From Pseudoruegeria sp039972875 (lineage in GTDB: Bacteria > Pseudomonadota > Alphaproteobacteria > Rhodobacterales > Rhodobacteraceae), in the NCBI GenBank assembly GCA_039972875.1, contig JBDWMA010000055.1:35397-99396 (forward strand): a DNA stretch of 64,000 nucleotides, read 5' to 3'. How positions within the stretch are numbered: the stretch's first letter is position 1; each line of letters opens with the position of its first letter. The position numbers and the translations under genes were made by a program. Shown here in pieces: positions 40,985 through 49,152 of this stretch. Below the pieces are notes generated by a model. The model worked only from the letters and a program-made list of their open reading frames with translations. It made no database searches and was not told the DNA's origin.

Positions 40985-42339
40985 ATCGAAGCGAGCAATT
41001 GCGACACAGCAGCGCGGTAACGCGCAGTGATCGCATCACGGGCGATATGACGTCCACCTCTGACGCAATGGCGGCCGGCGGACCATTGATCGGTCACAAC
41101 AGTGTCCTTTGCCGCAAAAACCAACCCATCGAGGATTTGGTCCTGCGTCAGCGCACACAATGCCATAGAGTCCGTATTGATCGCCACAAGATCGGCCAGC
41201 TTGCCTATGGCGATTTCGCCTGCATCACGCCCCAGCGCTTGTGCGCCACCGCTTGCGGCACCTGTATACAGTGTGTGCCCAACGGACCCTTCACCAACGA
41301 TCATGACATTGCGGGCCCCATCGCGCAGGCGCTGGGAATATTCTAACGTGCGCAATTCTTCTGTGAGCGAAATATTGACGTTGGAATCCGACCCGATACC
41401 AAAGGCTCCGCCCGACTCCAGATAAACCGGGCCATTGAATGGACCATCCCCTAGATTGGCTTCTGTGATTGGGCATAGGCCAGCCACAGCGCCAGAGGCT
41501 GCCATAGCGCGTGTTTCGTCATCTGTCATGTGCGTGGCATGGATCAGGCACCAGTTCGCGGCGACGTCGTTATTCGACAACAGCCAATCTATCGGACGCG
41601 CGCCCAGCCACGCTTGGATATCGCGGACTTCTTTGGGTTGTTCGGAAATGTGAATGTGAACCTGATCGCCTTTGTGTGCAGCAATGACAGCGGTCAGATC
41701 GTCGGGTGATGTGGCACGCAAGGAATGTGGTGCAATACCTATCTTTGCATCGTTGGGCAGGTTGGAAAGCCCAGTACGGGCGCCTTCCACCAGCGCGTTG
41801 TATTGCTCAATGTCATTGCCAAACCTGCGTTGACCTTCTTCTAGCGGGACCTGACCCGCGCCACCGTATGTGTACAACACCGGAAGATGGGTAAGCCCGA
41901 TACCAGATTGCGAAGCGGCGGACATAACACGTAACGACAGCTCTGCCAGTGCATCATAGCGCATCCCGCCACGCTGGTGGTGGACGTAGTGAAATTCACC
42001 GACACTGGCATACCCTGCTTCCTGCATTTCCATGAAAACAAGGGCGGCAATTGCTTCAAGCTGGTCGGGGGTCAAGTGATCCATAAAGCGGTACATCAGA
42101 TCACGCCAAGTCCAAAAGCTGTCTCTACCTGATTTGCGCACTTCGGTCATACCAGCCATTGCGCGTTGGAAGGTATGGGAGTGCAGGTTGGCCAAAGCTG
42201 GTAGCAGCGTATCAACGCAGATATCGCCCGCCTGTGCATGCGCATCTGTTTCGATCTTCTGGATGCATCCGCCGATAAGCGTGAGGCGTACGTCTTGCGC
42301 CCAACCCGTCGACAACAAGGCCTGATGTGCAAAGATCAT
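40981..42339 (-). CDS. hutF: Formimidoylglutamate deiminase HutF
   Basis: This 452-residue amidohydrolase-superfamily enzyme converts N-formimino-glutamate to N-formylglutamate and ammonia, the first half of the two-step hut ending used when HutG is a deformylase. The metal site ANLHSHTFQRAMAGMTE lies near residue 51. Further motifs are EFHYVHHQ, IGIAPHSLRA and HIHISEQPKEV with the ligand His residues, and GLCPITEANLGDG and IGSDSNVNISLTEEL near 320 with the catalytic Asp. It is divergent from hutI over a 91-nt region that carries a proposed HutC site, and converges with hutD. Length is standard. Confidence 0.94.
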   Translation of the reverse strand: MIFAHQALLSTGWAQDVRLTLIGGCIQKIETDAHAQAGDICVDTLLPALANLHSHTFQRAMAGMTEVRKSGRDSFWTWRDLMYRFMDHLTPDQLEAIAALVFMEMQEAGYASVGEFHYVHHQRGGMRYDALAELSLRVMSAASQSGIGLTHLPVLYTYGGAGQVPLEEGQRRFGNDIEQYNALVEGARTGLSNLPNDAKIGIAPHSLRATSPDDLTAVIAAHKGDQVHIHISEQPKEVRDIQAWLGARPIDWLLSNNDVAANWCLIHATHMTDDETRAMAASGAVAGLCPITEANLGDGPFNGPVYLESGGAFGIGSDSNVNISLTEELRTLEYSQRLRDGARNVMIVGEGSVGHTLYTGAASGGAQALGRDAGEIAIGKLADLVAINTDSMALCALTQDQILDGLVFAAKDTVVTDQWSAGRHCVRGGRHIARDAITARYRAAVSQLLASI

Positions 42340-42362
42340 TATATACCCTACTTATTTTGTAT

Positions 42363-42380
42363 TTATGTATAGACATATTG
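42363..42380. promoter_or_regulatory. Candidate HutC operator between hutF and hutI
   Basis: TTATGTATAGACATATTG, when read on the opposite strand, shares CAATATGTCTAT with the site upstream of hutD. It is placed in the divergent promoter gap of hutF and hutIHGU, which is where a hut repressor should act. Confidence 0.55.
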
Positions 42381-42430
42381 CACAATGGTTTTTACAAGAA
42401 AAGGAGAAATATGACAGAAAGGACGATGCA

Positions 42431-43642
42431 ATGCCCCAAACGCCTCAGCTTTTGACGGATCTGCATGCGGCCACAATGACCGCCACCGGCACCCCCTACG
42501 GTATGATCGAAAACGCAGCGATTGCGCTGGAGGGTGGTCTGATTGCTTGGGTCGGTCCAGAGGCAGAGGTGCCAAGTTCGTATATCGGATTTGCAAAGCA
42601 CAGCATGAGTGGGCGGATCGTTACGCCGGGGTTGATTGATTGCCACACGCATATTGTGCATGGCGGGGATCGGGCGGTTGAATTCGAAATGCGGCTAAAC
42701 GGTGCAAGCTATGAGGAAGTCGCGCGGGCAGGGGGCGGGATTGTGTCCACCGTGACAGCCACGCGAAAAGCAAGTGAAGAGCAACTGCTTGAAGATGCCC
42801 TGCGCCGTGTTGATGTGCTGATCTCCGAAGGCGTGACATGCATCGAGATTAAGTCTGGTTATGGTCTGGATTTAGAAACTGAACTGCGCATGTTGCGTGT
42901 TGCCCGCCTGATTGAGGTAAACCGGCCCATTCGTGTCAGAACAACGTTTCTAGGCGCGCATACAACGCCAGCGGAATATGTAGGGCGGGATGACGCCTAT
43001 ATTGATGAGATTTGCATCCCGACATTACGTGCAACGCATACCGAAAGTCTGGTCGATGCGGTCGACGGGTTCTGCGAAGGCATTGCCTTTGATCCAACAC
43101 AGATTGCGCGTGTTTTTGATGTCGCCAAGGAATTATCGCTGCCCGTCAAGCTGCATGCCGAACAACTTTCCAATCTGGGCGGTGCGAAACTGGCAGCAAG
43201 CTATGGCGCATTATCAGCCGATCACATCGAATATCTTGATGAAGAAGGTGTTGTGGCGCTTGCACAGTCTGGCACAGTCGCTGTGATCTTGCCGGGTGCG
43301 TTCTATACGCTTCGTGAAACTCAAGCGCCGCCGATAGATCTGCTGCGCAAATATAATGTGCCGATGGCGCTGGCGACCGACATTAATCCGGGCTCTTCGC
43401 CGCTCAATTCGTTGTTGTTGACGTTGAACATGGGCTGCACGTTGTTCCGTATGACACCGGAAGAAGCGTTGCAGGGTGTCACGCAACATGGCGCACGCGC
43501 GCTTGGGCTGGACGATGCAGGTGCTATTGCAAAAGGCATGTGCGCAGAGCTTGCCGTTTGGGACATCAAGCACCCAGCCGAGTTGAGCTACCGCATCGGG
43601 TTCAATCCTCTTTACAAACGTATTTTTGGAGCGCTGACATGA
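42431..43642 (+). CDS. hutI: Imidazolonepropionase HutI
   Basis: This 403-residue zinc/iron hydrolase opens the imidazolone ring to give formiminoglutamate, the third step of histidine breakdown. Motifs are PGLIDCHTHIVHGGDRAVEF near residue 65, EIKSGYGLDLETELRMLRVAR near 140 (shown in parts in relatives as EIKSGYGL), VKLHAEQLSN near 240 and ALATDINPGSSP near 315. I choose the ATG at 42431, with AGGA 7 nt upstream and normal family length. It overlaps hutH by 4 nt (ATGA), which begins the coupled series hutI-hutH-hutG-hutU. Confidence 0.95.
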   Translation: MPQTPQLLTDLHAATMTATGTPYGMIENAAIALEGGLIAWVGPEAEVPSSYIGFAKHSMSGRIVTPGLIDCHTHIVHGGDRAVEFEMRLNGASYEEVARAGGGIVSTVTATRKASEEQLLEDALRRVDVLISEGVTCIEIKSGYGLDLETELRMLRVARLIEVNRPIRVRTTFLGAHTTPAEYVGRDDAYIDEICIPTLRATHTESLVDAVDGFCEGIAFDPTQIARVFDVAKELSLPVKLHAEQLSNLGGAKLAASYGALSADHIEYLDEEGVVALAQSGTVAVILPGAFYTLRETQAPPIDLLRKYNVPMALATDINPGSSPLNSLLLTLNMGCTLFRMTPEEALQGVTQHGARALGLDDAGAIAKGMCAELAVWDIKHPAELSYRIGFNPLYKRIFGALT

Positions 43643-45177
43643 TCAACCTTACTTTGACGCCCGGTCAAGTGACCCTTTCTGATCTTGCGCAGGTCTTTCG
43701 CGATGGCGCTGCTGTGACGCTGGATCCATCCAGCCATGCAGGCATCCAAGACGCGCATGCCCGCATCGAGGCGGCGGCAAGCGGCACTGAGGCGGTCTAT
43801 GGTGTGAACACCGGTTTTGGCAAACTTGCCTCGGTCAAGATTGAATCCGAGGACACTGCGACACTGCAACGCAATTTGATCCTGTCGCATTGTTGCGGTG
43901 TGGGTGAGGCAATTCCGCAGGCGCATGCGCGGCTGATGATGGCACTCAAGCTATTGTCGCTGGGGCGTGGCGCATCTGGTGTGCGGATGGAACTGGTAGA
44001 ATTGCTTGAACAGATGCTTGCACGGGGCGTAACACCGTTGATCCCGGTTCAAGGTTCGGTCGGAGCCTCTGGTGATTTGGCCCCGTTGGCGCATATGGCT
44101 GCCGTGATGATGGGCCATGCCGAAGCCACATACGAGGGTGAAACATTATCGGGGGCCGAGGCCCTAAAGCGCGCTGACCTCACGCCTGTTGTGCTAGGTG
44201 CAAAAGAAGGTCTGGCGCTGATCAATGGTACGCAATTCAGCACTGCGTTTGCGCTTGCTGGTCTGTTTGGCGCTTGGAACGCGATGAACGCCGCACTCGT
44301 CACTTCTGCACTCAGCACCGATGCGATCATGGGGTCTACCTCACCTTTGCAGCCTGAAATTCATGCGCTTCGCGGTCATGCGGGCCAGATTGATGCGGCA
44401 GCGACAATGCGGGCATTGCTTGATGGGTCCGTGATCCGCGAAAGCCACCTGGAAGGCGATATGCGCGTTCAAGACCCGTACTGCATTCGGTGCCAGCCAC
44501 AGGTGACAGGGGCGGCGATGGATGTGTTGCGCATGGCTGCGCGCACGCTTGAGGTTGAGGCCAACGCAGCGACGGACAATCCACTGGTGCTGACCAAGGC
44601 CGGCCTGATCGTATCGGGGGGTAATTTCCACGCTGAACCCGTAGGCTTTGCCGCTGACATGATTGCGCTTGCCCTGGCCGAGATTGGTGCGATTGCACAG
44701 CGCCGGATCGCGCTGATCGTTGATCCGGTCCTAAGCCATGATTTGCCGCCTTTTCTGACACCAAACCCCGGCTTGAATTCTGGCTTTATGATTGCCGAAG
44801 TGACCACCGCCGCGTTGATGTCGGAAAACAAACATCTGGCAAACCCTTGTGTGACTGATAGCACACCGACGTCGGCCAACCAGGAGGATCACGTAAGCAT
44901 GGCCGCACATGGTGCTGTCCGGCTGTCACGGATGATTGTAAACCTTGAGCGTATCTTGGGCGTTGAATTGCTCTGTTCTGCGCAAGGCATCGAATTTCGC
45001 GCACCTCTGGCAACGAGTGGGCCATTGCGCGCTGTTGTCGCTGCTCTTCGCACGCATGTTGATACGCTGGAAGACGACCGTTACCTTGCGCCGGACATCG
45101 AAAAAGCCACAGAACTGGTTGGCAACGGTACAGTCACTGCCAGCACAGGTATCACGATGCCGGAACTTCGTGCATGA
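43639..45177 (+). CDS. hutH: Histidine ammonia-lyase HutH
   Basis: This 512-residue enzyme converts histidine to urocanate and ammonia. The Ala-Ser-Gly triad that cyclises to the MIO cofactor is in GSVGASGDLAPLAHM near residue 145. Also present are YGVNTGFGKLASV near 55, NGTQFSTAFAL near 195 and QDPYCIRCQPQVTGA near 278. The start at 43639 overlaps the hutI stop as ATGA, and the stop overlaps the hutG start in the same way. A longer frame from 43540 lies in hutI and is not used. This is the entry step for any histidine that the neighbouring demethylation island might release. Confidence 0.96.
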   Translation: MINLTLTPGQVTLSDLAQVFRDGAAVTLDPSSHAGIQDAHARIEAAASGTEAVYGVNTGFGKLASVKIESEDTATLQRNLILSHCCGVGEAIPQAHARLMMALKLLSLGRGASGVRMELVELLEQMLARGVTPLIPVQGSVGASGDLAPLAHMAAVMMGHAEATYEGETLSGAEALKRADLTPVVLGAKEGLALINGTQFSTAFALAGLFGAWNAMNAALVTSALSTDAIMGSTSPLQPEIHALRGHAGQIDAAATMRALLDGSVIRESHLEGDMRVQDPYCIRCQPQVTGAAMDVLRMAARTLEVEANAATDNPLVLTKAGLIVSGGNFHAEPVGFAADMIALALAEIGAIAQRRIALIVDPVLSHDLPPFLTPNPGLNSGFMIAEVTTAALMSENKHLANPCVTDSTPTSANQEDHVSMAAHGAVRLSRMIVNLERILGVELLCSAQGIEFRAPLATSGPLRAVVAALRTHVDTLEDDRYLAPDIEKATELVGNGTVTASTGITMPELRA

Positions 45178-45965
45178 AACCCGTAGAGACCATACGCGGC
45201 GACAGCCCAATCGTTCTGGGCCTACCACACACGGGCACTTATGTACCAAACGAACTGCTTGCGCAGCTTAACGCGCGCGGGCGCGGGTTGGATGATACGG
45301 ATTGGCATATTCACAGGCTCTATGACGGGCTTTTGGAAGGTGTCACGACAGTGCGCGCAACCTTTCACCGTTATGTGGTTGATGCCAATCGTGACCCTGC
45401 GGGCATCTCACTTTATCCCGGACAGAACACAACCGGGCTTGTTCCATTGACCGACTTTGACGGAAACGACATTTGGGAAACCGCGCCGACACCAGCTGAA
45501 GTAGCGCAGCGCCGCGCCACGTTTCACGCGCCCTACCATGCTGCGATGGAGGCGGAACTGACCCGCGTGCGTGCCCTTCATGGGTTTGCAATTCTGTATG
45601 ATTGCCATTCGATCCGGTCGCATATTCCCTACCTATTTGACGGTACGCTGCCTGACTTCAACATTGGCACCAACATCGGAACAACCTGCGCGCCTGAAAT
45701 TGAAAGCACCACGCAAGACATATGCGCTTCGGCGGCTGGCTATACATCTGTAACCAACGGGCGTTTCAAAGGCGGTTGGACTACGCGGCGCTATGGACGG
45801 CCGGCTGAGGGTCTGCACGCCATCCAAATGGAGCTGGCACAAAGCACCTACCTCAAAACACAATGCGCACCTTGGGAATACGACGATGCCAAGGCCGACC
45901 AACTGCGCCCTCATCTTCAAACTATATTGGCAACATTGGCTGCTACTTTGAAAGGCACATCATGA
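45174..45965 (+). CDS. hutG: N-formylglutamate deformylase HutG
   Basis: This 263-residue zinc hydrolase of the N-formylglutamate amidohydrolase family splits N-formylglutamate into glutamate and formate. Signature parts are LGLPHTGTYVPNELLAQL near residue 18, TDWHIHRLYDGLLEG near 42, VDANRDPAGISLYPGQNTTG near 65 and ILYDCHSIRSHIPYLFDG near 145. Together with HutF it confirms the five-step hut pathway. It overlaps hutH and hutU by 4 nt each (ATGA). Confidence 0.94.
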   Translation: MKPVETIRGDSPIVLGLPHTGTYVPNELLAQLNARGRGLDDTDWHIHRLYDGLLEGVTTVRATFHRYVVDANRDPAGISLYPGQNTTGLVPLTDFDGNDIWETAPTPAEVAQRRATFHAPYHAAMEAELTRVRALHGFAILYDCHSIRSHIPYLFDGTLPDFNIGTNIGTTCAPEIESTTQDICASAAGYTSVTNGRFKGGWTTRRYGRPAEGLHAIQMELAQSTYLKTQCAPWEYDDAKADQLRPHLQTILATLAATLKGTS

Positions 45966-47629
45966 GCAATTCTCGTAAGAACACCCGTGACATCTATCCT
46001 GCCACCGGCACCGAAATCACAGCGAAAAGTTGGCTGACCGAGGCACCAATGCGCATGTTGATGAACAATTTGCACCCAGACGTCGCAGAGAACCCACATG
46101 AATTGGTCGTCTATGGCGGCATCGGCCGCGCTGCTCGTACTTGGGAAGATTTCGATAAGATCGTTGCAACGTTACAGGACCTGGAAGAAGACCAGACGCT
46201 ACTGGTGCAATCGGGTAAACCTGTCGGTGTGTTTGAAACGCACAAGGATGCGCCTCGGGTATTGATCGCCAACTCGAACCTTGTGCCACATTGGGCGACG
46301 TGGGACCATTTCAACGAATTGGATAAGAAAGGGCTGGCGATGTATGGTCAGATGACCGCCGGCTCATGGATCTACATCGGCAGCCAAGGCATCGTTCAAG
46401 GCACCTACGAGACATTCGTCGAGGCAGGGCGTCAGCATTATAACGGCTCGCTTGCAGGTAAATGGATCTTGACTGGTGGATTGGGCGGAATGGGTGGCGC
46501 GCAGCCTTTGGCAGCTGTGATGGCCGGCGCGTGTTGTCTGGCCGTTGAATGTAACCCCGAGAGCATCGATTTCCGACTTCGGACCAAATACGTAGATGAA
46601 AAGGCCGAGACGCTTGACGAAGCGCTAGAGATGATCGAGCGGTGGACAGCCGCAGGCGAAGCCAAATCCGTAGGCCTGTTGGGCAACGCAGCGGATGTCT
46701 TTCCCGAACTTGTCCGGCGCGGCGTTCGCCCTGACATCGTGACCGACCAAACGTCAGCGCATGACCCTGTCAACGGGTATCTGCCGCAAGGCTGGACGAT
46801 GGGCCAGTGGAAAGACAAACGCGAAAGCGCCCCGAAAGAAGTCGAAGAAGCCGCACGTGCCAGCATGAAAGTGCAAGTCAAAGCGATGGTCGACTTCCAC
46901 GCTGCTGGCATTCCAACAGTCGATTACGGCAACAACATCCGCCAAATGGCGTTGGAAGAAGGGCTTGAAAATGCCTTTGATTTCCCCGGTTTTGTGCCTG
47001 CTTACATCCGGCCACTGTTTTGTCGTGGCGTCGGACCTTTCCGCTGGGCGGCTCTGTCGGGAGATCCCGAAGACATCTACAAAACGGATGCCAAGGTGAA
47101 AGAGATCTTGTCTGAAGATCTGCACCTGCACAACTGGCTGGACATGGCGCGCGAGCGTATTGCATTTCAGGGGCTGCCCGCGCGGATTTGCTGGGTAGGT
47201 CTGGGCGTGCGTCACAAGCTGGGGCTAGCGTTCAATGAAATGGTCCGCAACGGCGAGCTGAAGGCGCCGATTGTTATTGGGCGTGATCATCTTGATTCAG
47301 GCTCCGTCGCGTCACCAAACCGCGAAACGGAATCCATGAAAGACGGTTCTGACGCTGTATCCGATTGGCCGCTGCTGAACGCATTGCTGAACACCGCGTC
47401 AGGAGCAACATGGGTATCGCTGCATCACGGCGGCGGCGTGGGAATGGGCTTTTCCCAACATTCTGGCATGGTGATTTGCTGTGATGGGTCGGAAGATGCA
47501 GATCGTCGCATCGCGCGGGTTCTCTGGAATGATCCTGCTACTGGCGTAATGCGCCACGCTGATGCGGGATATGAGGACGCAATTGAATGTGCCCGTGAGA
47601 ACAAATTGAACTTACCGGGAATTTTATGA
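45962..47629 (+). CDS. hutU: Urocanate hydratase HutU
   Basis: This 555-residue NAD-containing enzyme turns urocanate into imidazolonepropionate. Motifs are YGQMTAGSWIYIGSQGIVQG near residue 125, the NAD-binding ILTGGLGGMGGAQPLA near 170, VTDQTSAHDPVNGYLP near 260 and WVSLHHGGGVGMGFSQHSG near 490, with the catalytic Cys region before it. The start at 45962 overlaps the hutG stop; an in-frame upstream extension lies within hutG. It is the last gene of hutIHGU. Its length matches the family. Confidence 0.96.
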   Translation: MSNSRKNTRDIYPATGTEITAKSWLTEAPMRMLMNNLHPDVAENPHELVVYGGIGRAARTWEDFDKIVATLQDLEEDQTLLVQSGKPVGVFETHKDAPRVLIANSNLVPHWATWDHFNELDKKGLAMYGQMTAGSWIYIGSQGIVQGTYETFVEAGRQHYNGSLAGKWILTGGLGGMGGAQPLAAVMAGACCLAVECNPESIDFRLRTKYVDEKAETLDEALEMIERWTAAGEAKSVGLLGNAADVFPELVRRGVRPDIVTDQTSAHDPVNGYLPQGWTMGQWKDKRESAPKEVEEAARASMKVQVKAMVDFHAAGIPTVDYGNNIRQMALEEGLENAFDFPGFVPAYIRPLFCRGVGPFRWAALSGDPEDIYKTDAKVKEILSEDLHLHNWLDMARERIAFQGLPARICWVGLGVRHKLGLAFNEMVRNGELKAPIVIGRDHLDSGSVASPNRETESMKDGSDAVSDWPLLNALLNTASGATWVSLHHGGGVGMGFSQHSGMVICCDGSEDADRRIARVLWNDPATGVMRHADAGYEDAIECARENKLNLPGIL

Positions 47630-47905
47630 AATTGCCGGATGGCACCGGTTTGCGAGAGCACCCTCTCACTTAAATCACGTATAGATGAGGGTGCAGTGGG
47701 GATATTTGACTGTGGCCAATCAGTTTTTCGAAAACCGACGGATCATCAACTCGGGTTGATGGCATCCACACCTACCTAGATGTTGAGTTTCGGCATCTGG
47801 TGGATCGGGCACAGGATGAATCGGTTTGGGAATAAAAAGAAATATTGGGGATCATCTCATGTGTTGTTTCTTTCCCATGCGCACATTGGCGATCTCCAAC
47901 GGTAC
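47630..47905. other. Intergenic stretch after hutU
   Basis: No gene is recognised. Just after hutU an 8-bp inverted repeat (GCACCCTC and GAGGGTGC, about 20 nt apart) could fold in the transcript, but no T-run follows, so I do not call a terminator. The rest is AT-rich and leads into an IS3-type remnant. Confidence 0.5.
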
Positions 47906-47929
47906 TGAGCCTCCCCCTTTGAAGTGGTC
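47893..47929 (+). repeat. Repeat copy 2 (IS3-type end)
   Basis: This is the second copy of the 37-bp repeat also present at 14698-14734. Here it leads into an orfA-like reading frame, so it includes an IS terminal sequence. Confidence 0.65.
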
Positions 47930-48065
47930 CGCCCCTATAGTTAGGAAAGCGGAGGACCAGAGATGGCCATTAAGAGACCCAAGCCCGAAGAGATTGTCGT
48001 GAAGTTATGATAGGTTGAAGGTCTGATGGGGCAAGGCATGCCCCGGATTGATGCGATCAGACAGA
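47906..48065 (+). mobile_element. IS3-family remnant with degenerate orfA
   Basis: A terminal sequence starting tgagcctccccctttgaagt is followed at 47963 by an orfA start, MAIKRPKPEEIVVKL, then two adjacent stops TGA TAG in place of the usual Arg-Gln (CGA CAG), then VEGLMGQGMPRIDAIRQISVT. Homology stops near 48065 and orfB is absent. It is a dead left end of an IS3-type element. Both stops can be explained by C-to-T changes. Confidence 0.8.
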
Positions 48066-48278
48066 TCAGTGTGACTTCGTCTTCAGTCATTTGTTGTTGG
48101 CATTTGTTGAAAAGAGAAATTTTCCGTTCCGTAAGGTTGGTATTTTGAACAATTGCATTGAGATAACTGAAGTCGAAGTTCGTGAGTTCTACATCGGATC
48201 GATCCAATACTGGGCCTACCAATGCCGCCTCCGTCGCAACGCTGCCGCTGTCGAGATCAAGCGCATGTAGAATAGCTG
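48066..48278. other. Unassigned stretch between IS3 and SDR remnants
   Basis: A minus-strand frame here (within 47941-48372) gives a peptide with segments such as LTNFDFSYLNAIVQNTNL, which may be a relic of a gene I cannot identify. It runs through the IS3 remnant in the opposite sense, so it is not called as a gene. Confidence 0.35.
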
Positions 48279-48470
48279 ATGGTGCGATTGTTAGAAGAAA
48301 GTATGGCACCCAGGTCACCGGATCAGGTGAAAACCGCAATGGTATCCAATACATCGTTGGGACGTTATGCAACGCCAGATGCGGTCGCGAACATTATATT
48401 GTTTCTAGCCAGTGATGAGGCGTCGATTGTTACGGGGTCAACCTATTTGGTTGATGGCGGAATGCTGGCG
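48279..48470 (+). pseudogene. Short-chain dehydrogenase C-terminal fragment
   Basis: The plus-strand frame reads MVRLLEESMAPRSPDQVK and then LGRYATPDAVANIILFLASD and TGSTYLVDGGMLA, the typical last 65 residues of an SDR-family oxidoreductase, including the C-terminal substrate loop. The N-terminal NAD-binding and catalytic parts are missing, and an in-frame stop precedes it. The end of the original gene is also lost, because the frame continues into the gntR gene on the other strand. It lies next to IS debris, so an insertion or deletion event probably destroyed the gene. Confidence 0.8.
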
Positions 48471-48483
48471 CGACACTCCACCG

Positions 48484-49152
48484 TTATTCCGTCGCTTCCT
48501 TATGCCTCTGAAAAGCGGAACTTGCCGCCGCTAAAACATGCGAGGACATCACACTTTCTGCCCACTCAGGCGCGTGTGCGGCGATGGCATCAACAATCTC
48601 ATTGTGATGTTGTGCGCTGCGCAACAGGTCGGTCTCAGAATAGCTATAGTAGGTCCGTGCCACGACACCTACATCTACAGCTGACGCAATCAGTGCCGTC
48701 AGTCGGGGGGAACGCGCCGCTTCATAGATGATCCGGTGAAATTCCGTATTGGCCGCAGAAATGATATTGTATTCTTCTGGCGAATTTGGCGGCGTATGCT
48801 TGGACATCTGGTCTGACAGATGCCGCAATTGCGCTACCTCTTTGTCCGTTGCCATGGTTGCCGCACGCCCTGCGGCGTAACATTCCAGACGGCGTCTGAT
48901 CTCAAACAGCTGGGCCAGTTCTTCTTCAGGAAATTCAGCAACCCGGGTGCTGTATCCCTGACCCTTCTCGACAAAACCCTCATGCAAAAGGCGACGAATT
49001 GCTTCGCGCACAGGTGTGCGGCTTAGGCCCAGAGCCTCGGCCAGCGCTTGTTCAACCAAACGCTCACCAGGGGCAAGCTCACCCGATAGGATACGCGCAC
49101 GAAGGGCATCATAAGCGGTATCTGTCGCTGGGGGTCTGCTACCGCTATCCAT
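48484..49152 (-). CDS. GntR-family regulator with FCD domain (hydantoinase cluster)
   Basis: This 222-residue protein has a winged helix at about residues 15-75 (LVEQALAEALGLSRTPVREAIRRLLHEGF) and an FCD effector domain after it (FEIRRRLECYAAGRAA, AANTEFHRIIYEAARSPRL). The ATG overlaps the stop of the HMG-CoA lyase-like gene (TAATG), so it is the second gene of that transcript. It probably controls the divergent promoters between 50060 and 50144, where a TTTGTATACAGA element is found. Its likely effector is a substrate or product of the hydantoinase-type cluster. Confidence 0.9.
   Translation of the reverse strand: MDSGSRPPATDTAYDALRARILSGELAPGERLVEQALAEALGLSRTPVREAIRRLLHEGFVEKGQGYSTRVAEFPEEELAQLFEIRRRLECYAAGRAATMATDKEVAQLRHLSDQMSKHTPPNSPEEYNIISAANTEFHRIIYEAARSPRLTALIASAVDVGVVARTYYSYSETDLLRSAQHHNEIVDAIAAHAPEWAESVMSSHVLAAASSAFQRHKEATE

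Noticed and set aside
47660..47700. Inverted repeat after hutU as a terminator
   Set aside because: The 8-bp stem has a long loop and no T-run follows in either direction.
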